A stretch of DNA of 64,000 nucleotides from CAIYTF01 sp963664845 (GTDB taxonomy: Bacteria; Bacteroidota; Ignavibacteria; Ignavibacteriales; Ignavibacteriaceae): contig OY761615.1 of the NCBI GenBank assembly GCA_963664845.1, positions 1 to 64,000 on the forward strand, given 5' to 3'. Positions 26,722 to 36,029 of the stretch are shown piece by piece. Each line of letters opens with the position of its first letter. Position 1 is the stretch's first letter. The notes beneath the pieces were generated by a model. That model saw nothing but the letters and a program-made list of their open reading frames with translations, was not told the DNA's origin and made no database searches. The position numbers and the translations under genes were made by a program.

Positions 26722-28236
26722 CTAAAAACTGTAAGTATAACCTGCCGTCATTCTGTTGCTCAATTCCGTATTATAATTTGTATTCGAATAATATGAATCG
26801 TAATACTTCAGATTGTAAAATTCATAAATCAGATCAATACGCCCGAAGAAAAATTGCAGCCCTGCCCCAAATGTATAACTGGTTGCAACAGAACCTTTAT
26901 TATGAATAGCTGCTCCATCCGGCACATAACTCGTTGGAATTATCCGATATCCGGCTGCCAGGCTTAGCATTTTCATTGGGCGATACTCAATTCCTATGCG
27001 GAGAATTGTTTGATTTACCGGGGAATGATAAAAACTGTCTTGCTGCGCAAGTTCAAAATCGCTCGCTCCATAGGGGGTCACTTCAACATCGCAAGCCATC
27101 GTGAGTTTTTTGGTAGCTTCGTAATTTATACCAATCGTAAACGACACCGGCATTTTCATTTTATCCTGCCCCGTTGGATTTGAAACCACCGTGGTGTCAA
27201 TACCATTGACCTGATAATTTCTGATTTGTGTATAATTCCAGTCACGGGTCATCGTGTATGGCAAATTCAGCGACACACCTAAATTGAATCTTGAGTATGA
27301 TACAATGGCTCCGATTGTTGTTGTCAGTGATTTAAATTTTGATGTGCCGAAACTTGTGTCTAAACCACTCCGTAACGTAATACTATAAAGATTTTGATTC
27401 ATAAGGCTTATAGTTGCAAAGTGATTCAACCCGAGATAATCGTCGGTATTGCCCCAAAAATATTTAACACCAACACCAAGCTGAAGATTTTCATTGACTT
27501 TGTAGGAAAATGCTGCGCGTATTGTTTGTAATCTTCCTTCACGCATTCTGCCATATCGGTACCATTGCACATTTTGCGTATCGTGTCCAATAGCAGTTGG
27601 CAGTAATCCGTAAAAAGTATATCCAGGATTGGGAGCCAGGTACGTATTGTTCCTGTCATAATCCAGCACGTTACTTTGATTGAACGAAGCCGCCATTACC
27701 AAACCCTTAACATAGTCATGCAGAGGAACTGCCAGTGCAAAATTAACCGGATTTGAAACCACTCGTGATCGTTGCCAATCTGCAGCGTCTTTCCCATAGG
27801 GGTCAAGCCCCATCTTTGGATTGGTAATGACATAGGCAGAATCCCGATATGCAGCAGAATCTTTGATAGCATTATTATACCCTTGCAGCCTGATCAACCC
27901 TTCCAGATAGAGGGAAAGAGTACCGAAATAGGTAGTTGGACGCCAGGCCTGATATTCTCGCCACAGCTTGAAGTTTCTGTTGCCATAATAGCTGAGCGTA
28001 ATTTTATTGAGCTCAGCAAGCCCGGCAGGATTATAAAACACTGAATTGATATCTCCGGTCATTGCCGAAAATGCTCCGCCCATAGCCAAGCTTCGTGTAC
28101 CTTCGCTATTGGGGATATCCAGCCCCTGATAGGAAAACTGATCGCCACGGTGCTGTGCAGAACAAATGCCGGTTAGCAGAATAATGAGAAATCCGGATAC
28201 GAATAAAAATCTTTGCATGGTAAATTCCTTCTTCAT
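26722..28236 (-). CDS. Outer-membrane beta-barrel protein, FadL/PorV-like
   Basis: The 504-residue product has a signal peptide after a short leader (MQRFLFVSGFLIILLTGICSAQ begins at codon 7). The N-terminal block SLAMGGAFSAMTGDINSVFYNPAGLAEL is typical of the OmpP1/FadL and PorV-like (UPF0164) barrels. Alternating aromatic strands run to the terminal TAGYTYSF, a usual outer-membrane C-terminus. The ATG overlaps the stop of the upstream gene (TGATG), so translation is coupled. It is the last gene of the TonB-receptor operon and probably passes hydrophobic or oligomeric substrates or assists T9SS cargo; which of these is not decidable here. Confidence 0.75.
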   Translation of the reverse strand: MKKEFTMQRFLFVSGFLIILLTGICSAQHRGDQFSYQGLDIPNSEGTRSLAMGGAFSAMTGDINSVFYNPAGLAELNKITLSYYGNRNFKLWREYQAWRPTTYFGTLSLYLEGLIRLQGYNNAIKDSAAYRDSAYVITNPKMGLDPYGKDAADWQRSRVVSNPVNFALAVPLHDYVKGLVMAASFNQSNVLDYDRNNTYLAPNPGYTFYGLLPTAIGHDTQNVQWYRYGRMREGRLQTIRAAFSYKVNENLQLGVGVKYFWGNTDDYLGLNHFATISLMNQNLYSITLRSGLDTSFGTSKFKSLTTTIGAIVSYSRFNLGVSLNLPYTMTRDWNYTQIRNYQVNGIDTTVVSNPTGQDKMKMPVSFTIGINYEATKKLTMACDVEVTPYGASDFELAQQDSFYHSPVNQTILRIGIEYRPMKMLSLAAGYRIIPTSYVPDGAAIHNKGSVATSYTFGAGLQFFFGRIDLIYEFYNLKYYDSYYSNTNYNTELSNRMTAGYTYSF

Positions 28237-29255
28237 CAGCGTAACTCAAAACCAAGTGAAAGACGATGTACTGCCGGCAGATACTCGCCAAATGAGCTGT
28301 AAGCGTAGTCAAAGCGCACCCCTTCGTATTGTACCCCTACACCGCCGGCCAGGCCTTCCTGGTCCCCGTTAAATTTATATCCACCGCGTAAGAAGACCAT
28401 ATTGCCGTAGGAATATTCCACGCCAACGGCATGTTGCTGATCAAAATCACGGGGTTGAATAATATCGTATGAAAGCAGCACTGCATGATCGCGAGAGTCT
28501 GCAAACAAGTTGTTCCCAGCACTTCCAATCGCATTGGCGGAAACGCCAATATTCATGGTTTGTGGGATCGGATAGGACTTGCTGATAAATTTAACGTCAG
28601 GGCCAAAATTCTTTACGGAAGCACCAATTTGAATGGATTTATAACCGGTATTAAAGCTAATTCCTCCATCAAACACTATTGCATGTGCACTGGCAAATAT
28701 CAGACTTTCCTTGACGTACTTTACATTTAGCCCAAATGCAAAATGGTCAGTAAGAAACTTGGCATATGACACGCCGGCATAAAATTGATATGGGGTGAAT
28801 GTGGTTCCGGTCAAACCGGCAGGATTAAATGTTGAGCCATCAATAATAGAGAGCTCAGCCTTCGTTTCCTGAATGGGCCCGACATTTGAGTACATTCCAA
28901 AGACACCAAAAGTACCCCAGGAATCAGTAGTATAAGCTGCTGCCATACTATACATCTTTATATCCAGGAAATAATCGATGTAGGACAACGACACATCACT
29001 GCCGGATATTTTTACCAGACCGGCCGGATTCCAAAACATTGCCTCTGAATTGTTTGCCACTGTACAAAAGGCACCTGCCATAGCGGCTGCCCGCGATGAT
29101 GGACGCACACTGAGAAACTGGAACGATGTGGTTCCTGTCTTCTCAAATGAATAAACCTTTTCCGAGAGTAAACAAGTAAAGACCACCAGCATCGATATGA
29201 AGGTAATCAGCGAATAAGGAGCATCAGACAGAATTTGGTAGAGTTTTGTTTTCAT
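28236..29255 (-). CDS. PorV/PorQ-family outer-membrane protein
   Basis: The 339-residue product has an export signal near the N-terminus. The hallmark FLSVRPSSRAAAMAGAFCTVANNSEAMFWNPAGL resembles PorV/PorQ (UPF0164) proteins, and the C-terminus ends as a beta-strand (RLSLGFELR). In T9SS organisms PorV is an outer-membrane shuttle that binds sorting-domain cargo. Many genomes carry several PorV-like copies beside TonB receptors, where the role is less clear. Its stop codon overlaps the next gene's ATG, and it begins 12 nt after the secreted protein gene upstream. Confidence 0.78.
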   Translation of the reverse strand: MKTKLYQILSDAPYSLITFISMLVVFTCLLSEKVYSFEKTGTTSFQFLSVRPSSRAAAMAGAFCTVANNSEAMFWNPAGLVKISGSDVSLSYIDYFLDIKMYSMAAAYTTDSWGTFGVFGMYSNVGPIQETKAELSIIDGSTFNPAGLTGTTFTPYQFYAGVSYAKFLTDHFAFGLNVKYVKESLIFASAHAIVFDGGISFNTGYKSIQIGASVKNFGPDVKFISKSYPIPQTMNIGVSANAIGSAGNNLFADSRDHAVLLSYDIIQPRDFDQQHAVGVEYSYGNMVFLRGGYKFNGDQEGLAGGVGVQYEGVRFDYAYSSFGEYLPAVHRLSLGFELR

Positions 29256-29267
29256 TTGTATTTGCTC

Positions 29268-31580
29268 CTATTTAATCACGACAAATTTGCCGGTATATTT
29301 TTCACCCAGAGGTGTGGTCACCACAAAAAAGTAAATCCCCGATGCAATTTCCTGACCATTCTTAGTCACTTGAAAATAGTCCGTGGTATATAAGTCAGCA
29401 TCATGTTCAATCGTTTCGACGAGGTTACCGGCAAAGGAAAATATCCGGATGGTACACTTCCAGGGCAAACCATAGAACCGTATTACCTGATCACTGTTGC
29501 CACCCTCATCAAAACCTGATTTCGAAATAAATGGGTTCGGGGTAGCATATACTGCGCCCAGTTTCTTGGCTGCTGCAATATTCTTCTGAAAGTGCGTTAT
29601 ATTCGTTCTGCCACTTCTGTTGCCTGAAGCATCCTCCGAGGTAACTGCATAATAAGCCCATCCGCCTACTTTAAACGACTGATCACGATCAACAAAAGTA
29701 TAGAGATTATCCGCACTCCGATTCGATGCACCGGCTGGTACTGCACCCAGCAATTTCCAGGGGCCTTCTCCCGATGTGCTTCGCCAAACTCTGTAAAGTG
29801 CAGGCTTTCCGGTTAATTTCGGATGTGAGAACATCTCTGCATTTACATTCCAGCTGATTAAAACCGTAGCAGAATCCGTGTTGCTTATGTTCAAGCCAGG
29901 GGCCGGGGGCGGCACGGGAATATTTTTGTATACTCCGTGAGACGGAATGATTGAAGAATCCGGATGTATTGGCAATAAGGCATTCACACCGGCAGAATCG
30001 AAACCTGTGTATGCTTCGAAAGCCTTGTGCGTTACCTGCATAACATCGTGAACGTTTGAGTTAACAAAGTCAGGATAATTATAGTCTTTGATATAATCAT
30101 TCGTCATTTTCACCACGTTATGATTTGCATTGTAGCTGTAAACGGGAACATGCCACGAAGGTGCTGAATTCCATCGGCTAAAAACACCTTTACCTGTGCT
30201 GTCCCGGCCACCTTCCACAGGTTTGTATTGAGCCGCACCATAACCAACAACTTCAGCAACCGTAAACCGTATTTTATCGCCGAAATGCATTGTGTAGGGA
30301 CCGAAGGTAATGTTTTTCCGTCCGTTTTCAGTATTGGTGTTTTGGGCTTTACTGCGACCCGGCCAGTAGTTCTTGTAAGCTGTCTGTTTTCGTGCATCAT
30401 AATAAGGAGCCCGTATCGGTGGCAAGTTAGTGCCTGAAATTGACGTCCACGCACTGCTGGACCTTGTCGTCGCCGTCAGCTCGCCTGTTTCCATTTTCAG
30501 TGAATTTGCATCACCGGTTTGGCTGCGGTTTGACCAGGGTTGTTTGATATGATAATTGGCATCCAATTGTGAGGTCGCACTACCAACAGTACCGGCATAG
30601 GGTGCATACTCCGATTCATTTTTGGAAGCATCGGTCGAGTTGACAATTGCCAAATGTGTCGTGTCAAAGTACATTACTGAAAAACCCGGAGCCTGTGGAC
30701 TGCACAAACCTCCGCCATTGGCTCCGGTTTGTGCCTGATACATAAACTGGCTTGAATCCGGTTCTGGCTTTCCTGCTAATTTTGTTTCGCCATTTGTTTG
30801 CCTGTCCATATTAAAGGTTAACCAGTAATCCGAGTCCCAGAACTGATCCTGATCGGAATTGTAAATTCCTCCAACATATTTCCAATCGGCATAATAACGT
30901 TGGTATCCATACATCGACTGAGCAAACCCATAAATGAAACAGAACTGGAGATCTTTCCAGGTTTTTGTTCTCACTACCTTTCCGGATCCATCAACGTCTC
31001 CATTAAACTCCATCTCATATTCGTAAATAATAAAATCATCATAGTCCGGATAGCTGTATGCCCGTGAAGTACGCGTAACTTTGATACCCAAGGGTGTTGC
31101 CCAGGAAGCGGTAATAATCTCTTCCGCTTCGGTTGAATCATATGAGGGGTTCAACTGTCCGTTCGCCAGTATTGGATAATTCTCCTTCCTCTTTATTACT
31201 TTTGGGAATGACCACAAACCATAAGATATTTCCGGCAAAGATGCACCGACACCACCGCAATGGGCAAATACGCGGTTTGAAGTTCCCGGCAGACTGTCCG
31301 GATTCCCTGCAATATGCAATCCGGCTCCCAGAATATTATGTTGGCCGCTATACGGAACGTTATTGAGTGTAAGGGCTGAGCGTGACGGCCACTCCATTAG
31401 CGGAAGACTGGTTTGATTGCCCTGCTGGCCGGTTGACCAAGGTCTACCCAATTCTCCGGTGTTATACACCGTTTGATTAAGCATTCCTCGGTTATGAACA
31501 CGATACTCTTGCAGCTGGCCAAACAAAGAAGTTGTAATAAAAGTTAAAAGTACCAAGGAAAGTAAATGTCTTTTATTCAT
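29268..31580 (-). CDS. Large secreted protein with FN3-like domain and atypical T9SS-like C-terminus
   Basis: A GAGGT ribosome site 7 nt before the ATG at 31580, together with a signal peptide (MNKRHLLSLVLLTFITTSLFGQ), fixes this start. The ATG at 31592 overlaps the receptor stop and is less likely. The 770-residue product has an N-terminal region of unknown fold rich in aromatic residues. An FN3-like domain lies at about 565-665 (ISWNVNAEMF, YRVWRSTSGEGPWKL). The C-terminus (ATPNPFISKSGFDEGG, GNLVETIEHD, IASGIYFFVV) looks like a T9SS sorting domain without the usual YPNPFNP. It follows the TonB receptor directly and could be its surface partner in place of SusD (inference). Confidence 0.75.
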   Translation of the reverse strand: MNKRHLLSLVLLTFITTSLFGQLQEYRVHNRGMLNQTVYNTGELGRPWSTGQQGNQTSLPLMEWPSRSALTLNNVPYSGQHNILGAGLHIAGNPDSLPGTSNRVFAHCGGVGASLPEISYGLWSFPKVIKRKENYPILANGQLNPSYDSTEAEEIITASWATPLGIKVTRTSRAYSYPDYDDFIIYEYEMEFNGDVDGSGKVVRTKTWKDLQFCFIYGFAQSMYGYQRYYADWKYVGGIYNSDQDQFWDSDYWLTFNMDRQTNGETKLAGKPEPDSSQFMYQAQTGANGGGLCSPQAPGFSVMYFDTTHLAIVNSTDASKNESEYAPYAGTVGSATSQLDANYHIKQPWSNRSQTGDANSLKMETGELTATTRSSSAWTSISGTNLPPIRAPYYDARKQTAYKNYWPGRSKAQNTNTENGRKNITFGPYTMHFGDKIRFTVAEVVGYGAAQYKPVEGGRDSTGKGVFSRWNSAPSWHVPVYSYNANHNVVKMTNDYIKDYNYPDFVNSNVHDVMQVTHKAFEAYTGFDSAGVNALLPIHPDSSIIPSHGVYKNIPVPPPAPGLNISNTDSATVLISWNVNAEMFSHPKLTGKPALYRVWRSTSGEGPWKLLGAVPAGASNRSADNLYTFVDRDQSFKVGGWAYYAVTSEDASGNRSGRTNITHFQKNIAAAKKLGAVYATPNPFISKSGFDEGGNSDQVIRFYGLPWKCTIRIFSFAGNLVETIEHDADLYTTDYFQVTKNGQEIASGIYFFVVTTPLGEKYTGKFVVIK

Positions 31581-31588
31581 AGTGTACC

Positions 31589-34483
31589 TCATAATCCCAG
31601 AACCACACCAAGACGAACCTGGATGGGCTGATTGCTGTATACAAAAATTTGCTGACTGGTGTTATACGGTGATAACTGATCGTATGTTGTTATATCTCCG
31701 TTGTGTTTCCCTTGATATTGATCCAAGTACCAGTTGTTATTGGAATTGTTAAATACACCATTATAATTATAGACCTTCGAATTCAGTAAATTGAATCCTT
31801 CAGCATAAACAGTTACACTGACACCGGGAAATTTCCAGGCTTTTTGAATTCGCGCCCGCAACTCATATTCAGTTGGTGTACGCTCCACATTTGCACCGTT
31901 TGCGTCCCAAATATAATATGCCCTTCCCGAGAACATTCTGAACGTTAAGCTGAACACCATATTCTCAAGCGGATAGGTATCGAATAATTCAAATCCTTCC
32001 TTTTCCTTCATCTTGTAGACAATATTTGAAACCAGTTTATGTGTACGGTCATAATTCATATAAATATCAGCGGGAGTCGGAATATCGGTCGAAACGGCCT
32101 GGCTGGCATCTTCCCGGTAGGTCACTGCAGCATCCGCATTCGTGGCAGATTTGCCGGTAGCCACTTCATAATTATACCGAACAAACAGCTCCAGGTCATC
32201 TGCTGTTTTGGTAAGCGTAACGAAGAAGCCTTTGATGTCTGAATAGTCACGATTGGTATATGATTGATAGCTGTTTCCAACTTTGTCTTTATAATATGCT
32301 GATTCTACAAGATCTTTAACATCTTTGTAGTAGGCGGACACATCAAGACTGTAATCATCAGCGAATGCCATCACCATACCTATATCATACATTTTCGTAT
32401 TCTCCGGCTTCAGACGTGGATTTCCCAACAATTCTGCCTGGTTTTTGTTCGTGATTTGATTCCAAAAAATCTGATCGTAGCTGGGCCGCTGAGTAAACGT
32501 TCCATAGTTTATGTGAAAAACAGCACTTTCTGAAAGAGGAAAAGAAAATCCTACTCTTGGCTGTAATTTAGTGTATAGCTTGGTTGACTCTTTCAATGCC
32601 AGTATTGGATCATACGGCGAAGAATTGGCAGTGCTGTCATAGTTTGGGTTGCTGGTAGGATCCCAGATATTTGTGTAGTACGTCGTCTGCATATCATAAT
32701 AATCCAGACGTAAACCCAGATTTGCAATAAACCCTTCAAATTCCAGCTTATCTTGCACATATAAACCGCCTTCATACGGTTTAACATTGAACTTGACTTT
32801 GCGATAGCTGGATGCAGTTGATTGATTAATATCGCGGTCAATCTCCAAATGATTTTGCACATATTGGAAACCGGCTTTTATAAGATTCTGCTTATTGATT
32901 TGCGCATCCAAACTTGTATGTATGTTAAAGGTACCGACGTTGTCGTTTTGCGAAGTGGAAGGAAGATAATTATCGTTAAAGCCGGGAGGTGTTGTAAAAG
33001 AAAGCCAGTTTTTGTTATTGGAATACATATAGGATAGTTCCCTGTCCTGCAACAACTCATTCCTGGTTCTGGTTGAAACCTGCAGCCAATTAGCTTTCAA
33101 GCTCCACACATATGCTGAAGAGAGTATTTTTTGGTAGTCAACTCCCCATTGAAATGCATCCTGTTGAAATTTCGAAGCTCCCAATGTCCGGTTAAATAAA
33201 AATTTCAAAAAGTTTCCTGATGAAAACACGTTTTGAAACTGATTATCCCATATAAACCTGAAACTGAATTTATCTGACGATGTTGGCTGATACACCAGAT
33301 TGGACATGATTTGCATCTGCACGTCCGGTTGCGCAGTTGGCACTATGGGGTAACTGGTTTTATTTCTTCCGGCAACAAACAACCGTGAAGAATTATCCAA
33401 TGGTCCACCAAGCGAAAAATCTATTCTTGAATCCACTGTGTTATTGTACGAAAGTCCAAGATCCCTGATGGATTGAAGAAACATTGCCTGAGCTATGCGA
33501 GCCAAACGTAAAGTATCGTTGTGCCCACCGAATAAAGTCGGGGTTATTTTGTTTCCGTCCTGATCCTTTAATCCGAGGTAACCTGTAAACCCTGAACCAA
33601 TATACCAGTTCTGCGTGTTGCTGTGATCGGATTTCAACCATTCAGAAACATTCTGCAAAGCCTGGTAAAACGCCAGGTTCTTTTCGCTGTACGGGCTACC
33701 TCCCCATGTCTTGTATGCAGGTATGTAACCAGATAGATCCAAAGTGGTTTTCCACTTCTCTCCACCCTCTCGTGGAATCATATTCACCACACCGGATTGT
33801 GCATTGCCGTATTCCGCACTGAATCCCGAGGTGAGTACTTCAACAGTTTTCATACCGGTTACGATGGGGCTGAATGCCGCCTGGTTTGTTAACGGGTTCA
33901 CAATGGAAGTTCCACTTAACAGATAGTTTGATTGACCTGTCCGGCCACCACGAAAGTGATTATCCAAAATGTCCGGTTGTAATTGTAAAATGTCTGACAA
34001 GTCTTCCACGCCCGCAATTTTTTTGACGTTTTCAATTTCATAGGTCTGCTTGGTCGCCGTCAGATCAATTTCAACTTTCTGTTGGCTGAAAGCCGTTACG
34101 ACAACCTCATTGGTCACCTGAGCAGTTGGAATCATGAAAAAGGAAACAGTAGTCGATTTATCAATACTGATCTTGACTGAGGTTACTGTTTCATCTTTAT
34201 AACCGATATACGTACATTTAACATTGTAAACGCCGGAAGGAATGTTTAAGATAAGGTAGGAGCCTTCCATATCGCTTGCACAGCCCATTGGCCGACCAAT
34301 TTTTTCGGCGGTGCCATCATCGTTTATTCTTTCGAAGATAACAATATTCGCTCCCAGGATGGGTTCATTCGTCTTTTTATCCAGAACCCTTCCTGTTAAT
34401 TTTCCTGTTTCACCGGCAAAAACCGTAATGGGGAGTAATAAAGTAATAAGAAGCAATAAAGTAGAGTATCGTTTAGCATTCAT
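31589..34483 (-). CDS. TonB-dependent outer-membrane receptor
   Basis: The 964-residue product has a signal peptide (MNAKRYSTLLLLITLLLPITVFA). A carboxypeptidase-regulatory-like domain is at about 25-115 (GKLTGRVLDKKTNEPILGANI). The plug domain follows (EVVVTAFSQQKVEIDLTA, LSGTSIVNPL, VEVLTSGFSAEYGNAQSGVVNM), then a 22-stranded barrel ending in QPIQVRLGVVLGL. It imports a ligand across the outer membrane with TonB energy. No SusD-like lipoprotein accompanies it; instead it sits between a SUMF1-like lipoprotein (17 nt upstream) and a large secreted protein (stop overlapping the next in-frame ATG). A leader of about 29 nt is nearly identical to that of the upstream gene. The substrate is unknown. 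Confidence 0.92.
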   Translation of the reverse strand: MNAKRYSTLLLLITLLLPITVFAGETGKLTGRVLDKKTNEPILGANIVIFERINDDGTAEKIGRPMGCASDMEGSYLILNIPSGVYNVKCTYIGYKDETVTSVKISIDKSTTVSFFMIPTAQVTNEVVVTAFSQQKVEIDLTATKQTYEIENVKKIAGVEDLSDILQLQPDILDNHFRGGRTGQSNYLLSGTSIVNPLTNQAAFSPIVTGMKTVEVLTSGFSAEYGNAQSGVVNMIPREGGEKWKTTLDLSGYIPAYKTWGGSPYSEKNLAFYQALQNVSEWLKSDHSNTQNWYIGSGFTGYLGLKDQDGNKITPTLFGGHNDTLRLARIAQAMFLQSIRDLGLSYNNTVDSRIDFSLGGPLDNSSRLFVAGRNKTSYPIVPTAQPDVQMQIMSNLVYQPTSSDKFSFRFIWDNQFQNVFSSGNFLKFLFNRTLGASKFQQDAFQWGVDYQKILSSAYVWSLKANWLQVSTRTRNELLQDRELSYMYSNNKNWLSFTTPPGFNDNYLPSTSQNDNVGTFNIHTSLDAQINKQNLIKAGFQYVQNHLEIDRDINQSTASSYRKVKFNVKPYEGGLYVQDKLEFEGFIANLGLRLDYYDMQTTYYTNIWDPTSNPNYDSTANSSPYDPILALKESTKLYTKLQPRVGFSFPLSESAVFHINYGTFTQRPSYDQIFWNQITNKNQAELLGNPRLKPENTKMYDIGMVMAFADDYSLDVSAYYKDVKDLVESAYYKDKVGNSYQSYTNRDYSDIKGFFVTLTKTADDLELFVRYNYEVATGKSATNADAAVTYREDASQAVSTDIPTPADIYMNYDRTHKLVSNIVYKMKEKEGFELFDTYPLENMVFSLTFRMFSGRAYYIWDANGANVERTPTEYELRARIQKAWKFPGVSVTVYAEGFNLLNSKVYNYNGVFNNSNNNWYLDQYQGKHNGDITTYDQLSPYNTSQQIFVYSNQPIQVRLGVVLGL

Positions 34484-34512
34484 ACACGAGTCCTTACTGA
34501 CTACGATTTTTT
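34481..34512 (-). repeat. Leader repeat copy 1 (before the TonB receptor)
   Basis: About 29 of 32 positions match the sequence before the SUMF1-like gene (35392-35423). On the minus strand both read ATCGNAGTCANTAAGGACTC then GTGTATG. It contains an AAGGA ribosome site 7 nt before the ATG and overlaps the last codons and stop of the upstream gene. Confidence 0.75.
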
Positions 34513-35394
34513 AAGAGATTGTTTCATTTTCCGGACAACACGAAATCCCAAATTGAATTCCGATGTCGTTGTTGGTACATTCATTCGTAAGTTTGTCCTG
34601 CAGTAAAGCGCCTCCCAACCCCAGGCTCCACCTCGTATCACGTGATTAACACCGGTCAATATGCTTGCACCTTGCGGGTTTGAGACAATGGTTATCGTAT
34701 CCTTGGTATATGCGCCATAAAGATCATTGCACCACTCCCAAACGTTCCCGCTCATATCGTATAAGCCAAGACTATTGGGAAGTTTAGCACCAACCGGCTG
34801 AGTTGCACTTCCCTCATACCACGCGTAATTGGAGAGCAGGTTAATATCATATGTCCCTGCAAACTTTAAAGTGTCTGGATGGAGGTACACACGAGATTCG
34901 CTTTTTGCGATTGAATCCAATTGTGCAAATTTGACAGAGTCAGTTTTCATCAAATTAGCTCCGCCCCTTGCGGCATATTCCCATTCAGCTTCAGTCGGAA
35001 GCCTTACGGTGTCTCCCAATTGTTTTGTCAACCAGTTGCAATATGCTTTTGCATCATTCCAGGTAACCCAAATGGCGGGTCGGTTTCCTCTTCCCCAAAA
35101 ATTATCTGAAGGTTTTGCATGTCCGGTGGAGTCACAAAATGCATCATACTGTGCAAAAGTCACTTCGGTCGCGCTCATTTGATAACTGTCCAGATAAACC
35201 GGATGTACCGGCCAGGCATCAGAAGTTCTGTCAGTATCACCCATACGGAAATAGCCACCGGGAATGGTGACCCAATTAATTGTCTGGGATGAAAAAGAAC
35301 TCTGAACCGCAACCGGATTATTATCTTTTGTGCAACTGCTTACTAATAAAGCCGAAATTATGAGTCCAAGAAAAAAGTAGAGATTTGTTTTCAT
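34501..35394 (-). CDS. SUMF1/FGE-domain lipoprotein
   Basis: The 297-residue product has a lipoprotein signal (FLGLIISALLVSSC), with the lipid-acceptor Cys at about residue 21. A formylglycine-generating-enzyme-like (FGE-sulfatase) domain fills residues about 40-290 with the usual landmarks: IPGGYFRMGD, YQMSATEVTFAQYDAFC, RLPTEAEWEYAARGG, GLYDMSGNVWEWCND, HVIRGGAWG and LGFRVVRK. Such lipoproteins in this phylum include gliding/T9SS-related GldJ and GldK, but this one is shorter, and most family members are not sulfatase activators. It is the first gene of a five-gene operon with a TonB receptor, so a cell-surface or periplasmic binding role is likely. Promoter and long leader precede it. Confidence 0.82.
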   Translation of the reverse strand: MKTNLYFFLGLIISALLVSSCTKDNNPVAVQSSFSSQTINWVTIPGGYFRMGDTDRTSDAWPVHPVYLDSYQMSATEVTFAQYDAFCDSTGHAKPSDNFWGRGNRPAIWVTWNDAKAYCNWLTKQLGDTVRLPTEAEWEYAARGGANLMKTDSVKFAQLDSIAKSESRVYLHPDTLKFAGTYDINLLSNYAWYEGSATQPVGAKLPNSLGLYDMSGNVWEWCNDLYGAYTKDTITIVSNPQGASILTGVNHVIRGGAWGWEALYCRTNLRMNVPTTTSEFNLGFRVVRKMKQSLKKS

Positions 35395-35423
35395 ACACGA
35401 GTCCTTATTGACTTCGATTTCTT
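35392..35423 (-). repeat. Leader repeat copy 2 (before the SUMF1-like gene)
   Basis: This is the partner of 34481-34512. It includes the ATG and AAGGA ribosome site of the first operon gene. The conservation extends upstream of what a ribosome site needs, which suggests a shared post-transcriptional element or a duplicated gene start. Confidence 0.75.
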
Positions 35424-36029
35424 TATTGATATGATAACTTAAAAAATGCTTCGCTCACTCGCTAACAAAAACATAACGAGTGATCGAGATTACAAGCTTT
35501 TCCCATTCAAAAGCTGGATTGTGTAAAGTCGTATGGGAAAATGGTTGAAAAAGGATTGAAACACCGAATAGACACCGAAAAACAGCCATTTAAGGTCGCT
35601 TTCTGTGAAGTTGCGTGCTGCGAGGCACCGAAAACCTGGTTTAAATTAAACTTGTAATACATCATGCATAATATATGATACCGGAAAACAATTGTCAACA
35701 AAAAATTAACATTAATTAATGATGCATGAATTATTTGTGATGGAGAAGTGGTAATTGCGGGTCAAATGCAATTATTCTGTAGCATTATTTGTCAGTTAGC
35801 AAATGCTTACAACCATCCCCCAATTGCTTGCTTGTATGCTTCCTCACCGATACTGCCAAGGATCTGTAGCTGCGCCAACCATGATCCTTTCAGAAAAGAT
35901 ACAGGTTTTTTCCCGAGTTGCCGTGCCTGAAGAAATTATAGTTTATTTGGTGAAGTGAGGTGTACCATATTGAATGACTGAACCAGCATTGAGAAGTAAT
36001 GAGGTCAGTAAGAAGACTTGGGAAATGCT
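35395..36029. other. 635-bp intergenic region with promoter and long structured leader
   Basis: No gene is supported here. The minus-strand promoter at 35670-35698 predicts a leader of about 270 nt before the ATG at 35394. That leader contains a 7-bp AGCTTTT/AAAAGCT hairpin and a CACTCG/CGAGTG hairpin (about 35455-35485), followed after 12 nt by a T-run. It also holds three nearby TTCGGTG repeats (35540-35640). I see nothing recognisable in the remainder (35700-36029). Confidence 0.5.
35670..35698 (-). promoter_or_regulatory. Sigma-70-type promoter of the SUMF1-TonB operon
   Basis: On the minus strand TTGACA (35693-35698) and TATATT (35670-35675) are separated by exactly 17 nt. The predicted start is near 35663. 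This is the best sigma-70-like promoter I found in the window; the classical Bacteroidota TAnnTTTG motif is absent here. Confidence 0.6.

Noticed and set aside
35740..36029. Possible tRNA or small coding gene in the gap before the receiver gene
   Set aside because: No cloverleaf with conserved T-loop was found, and no frame with a signal or ribosome site.
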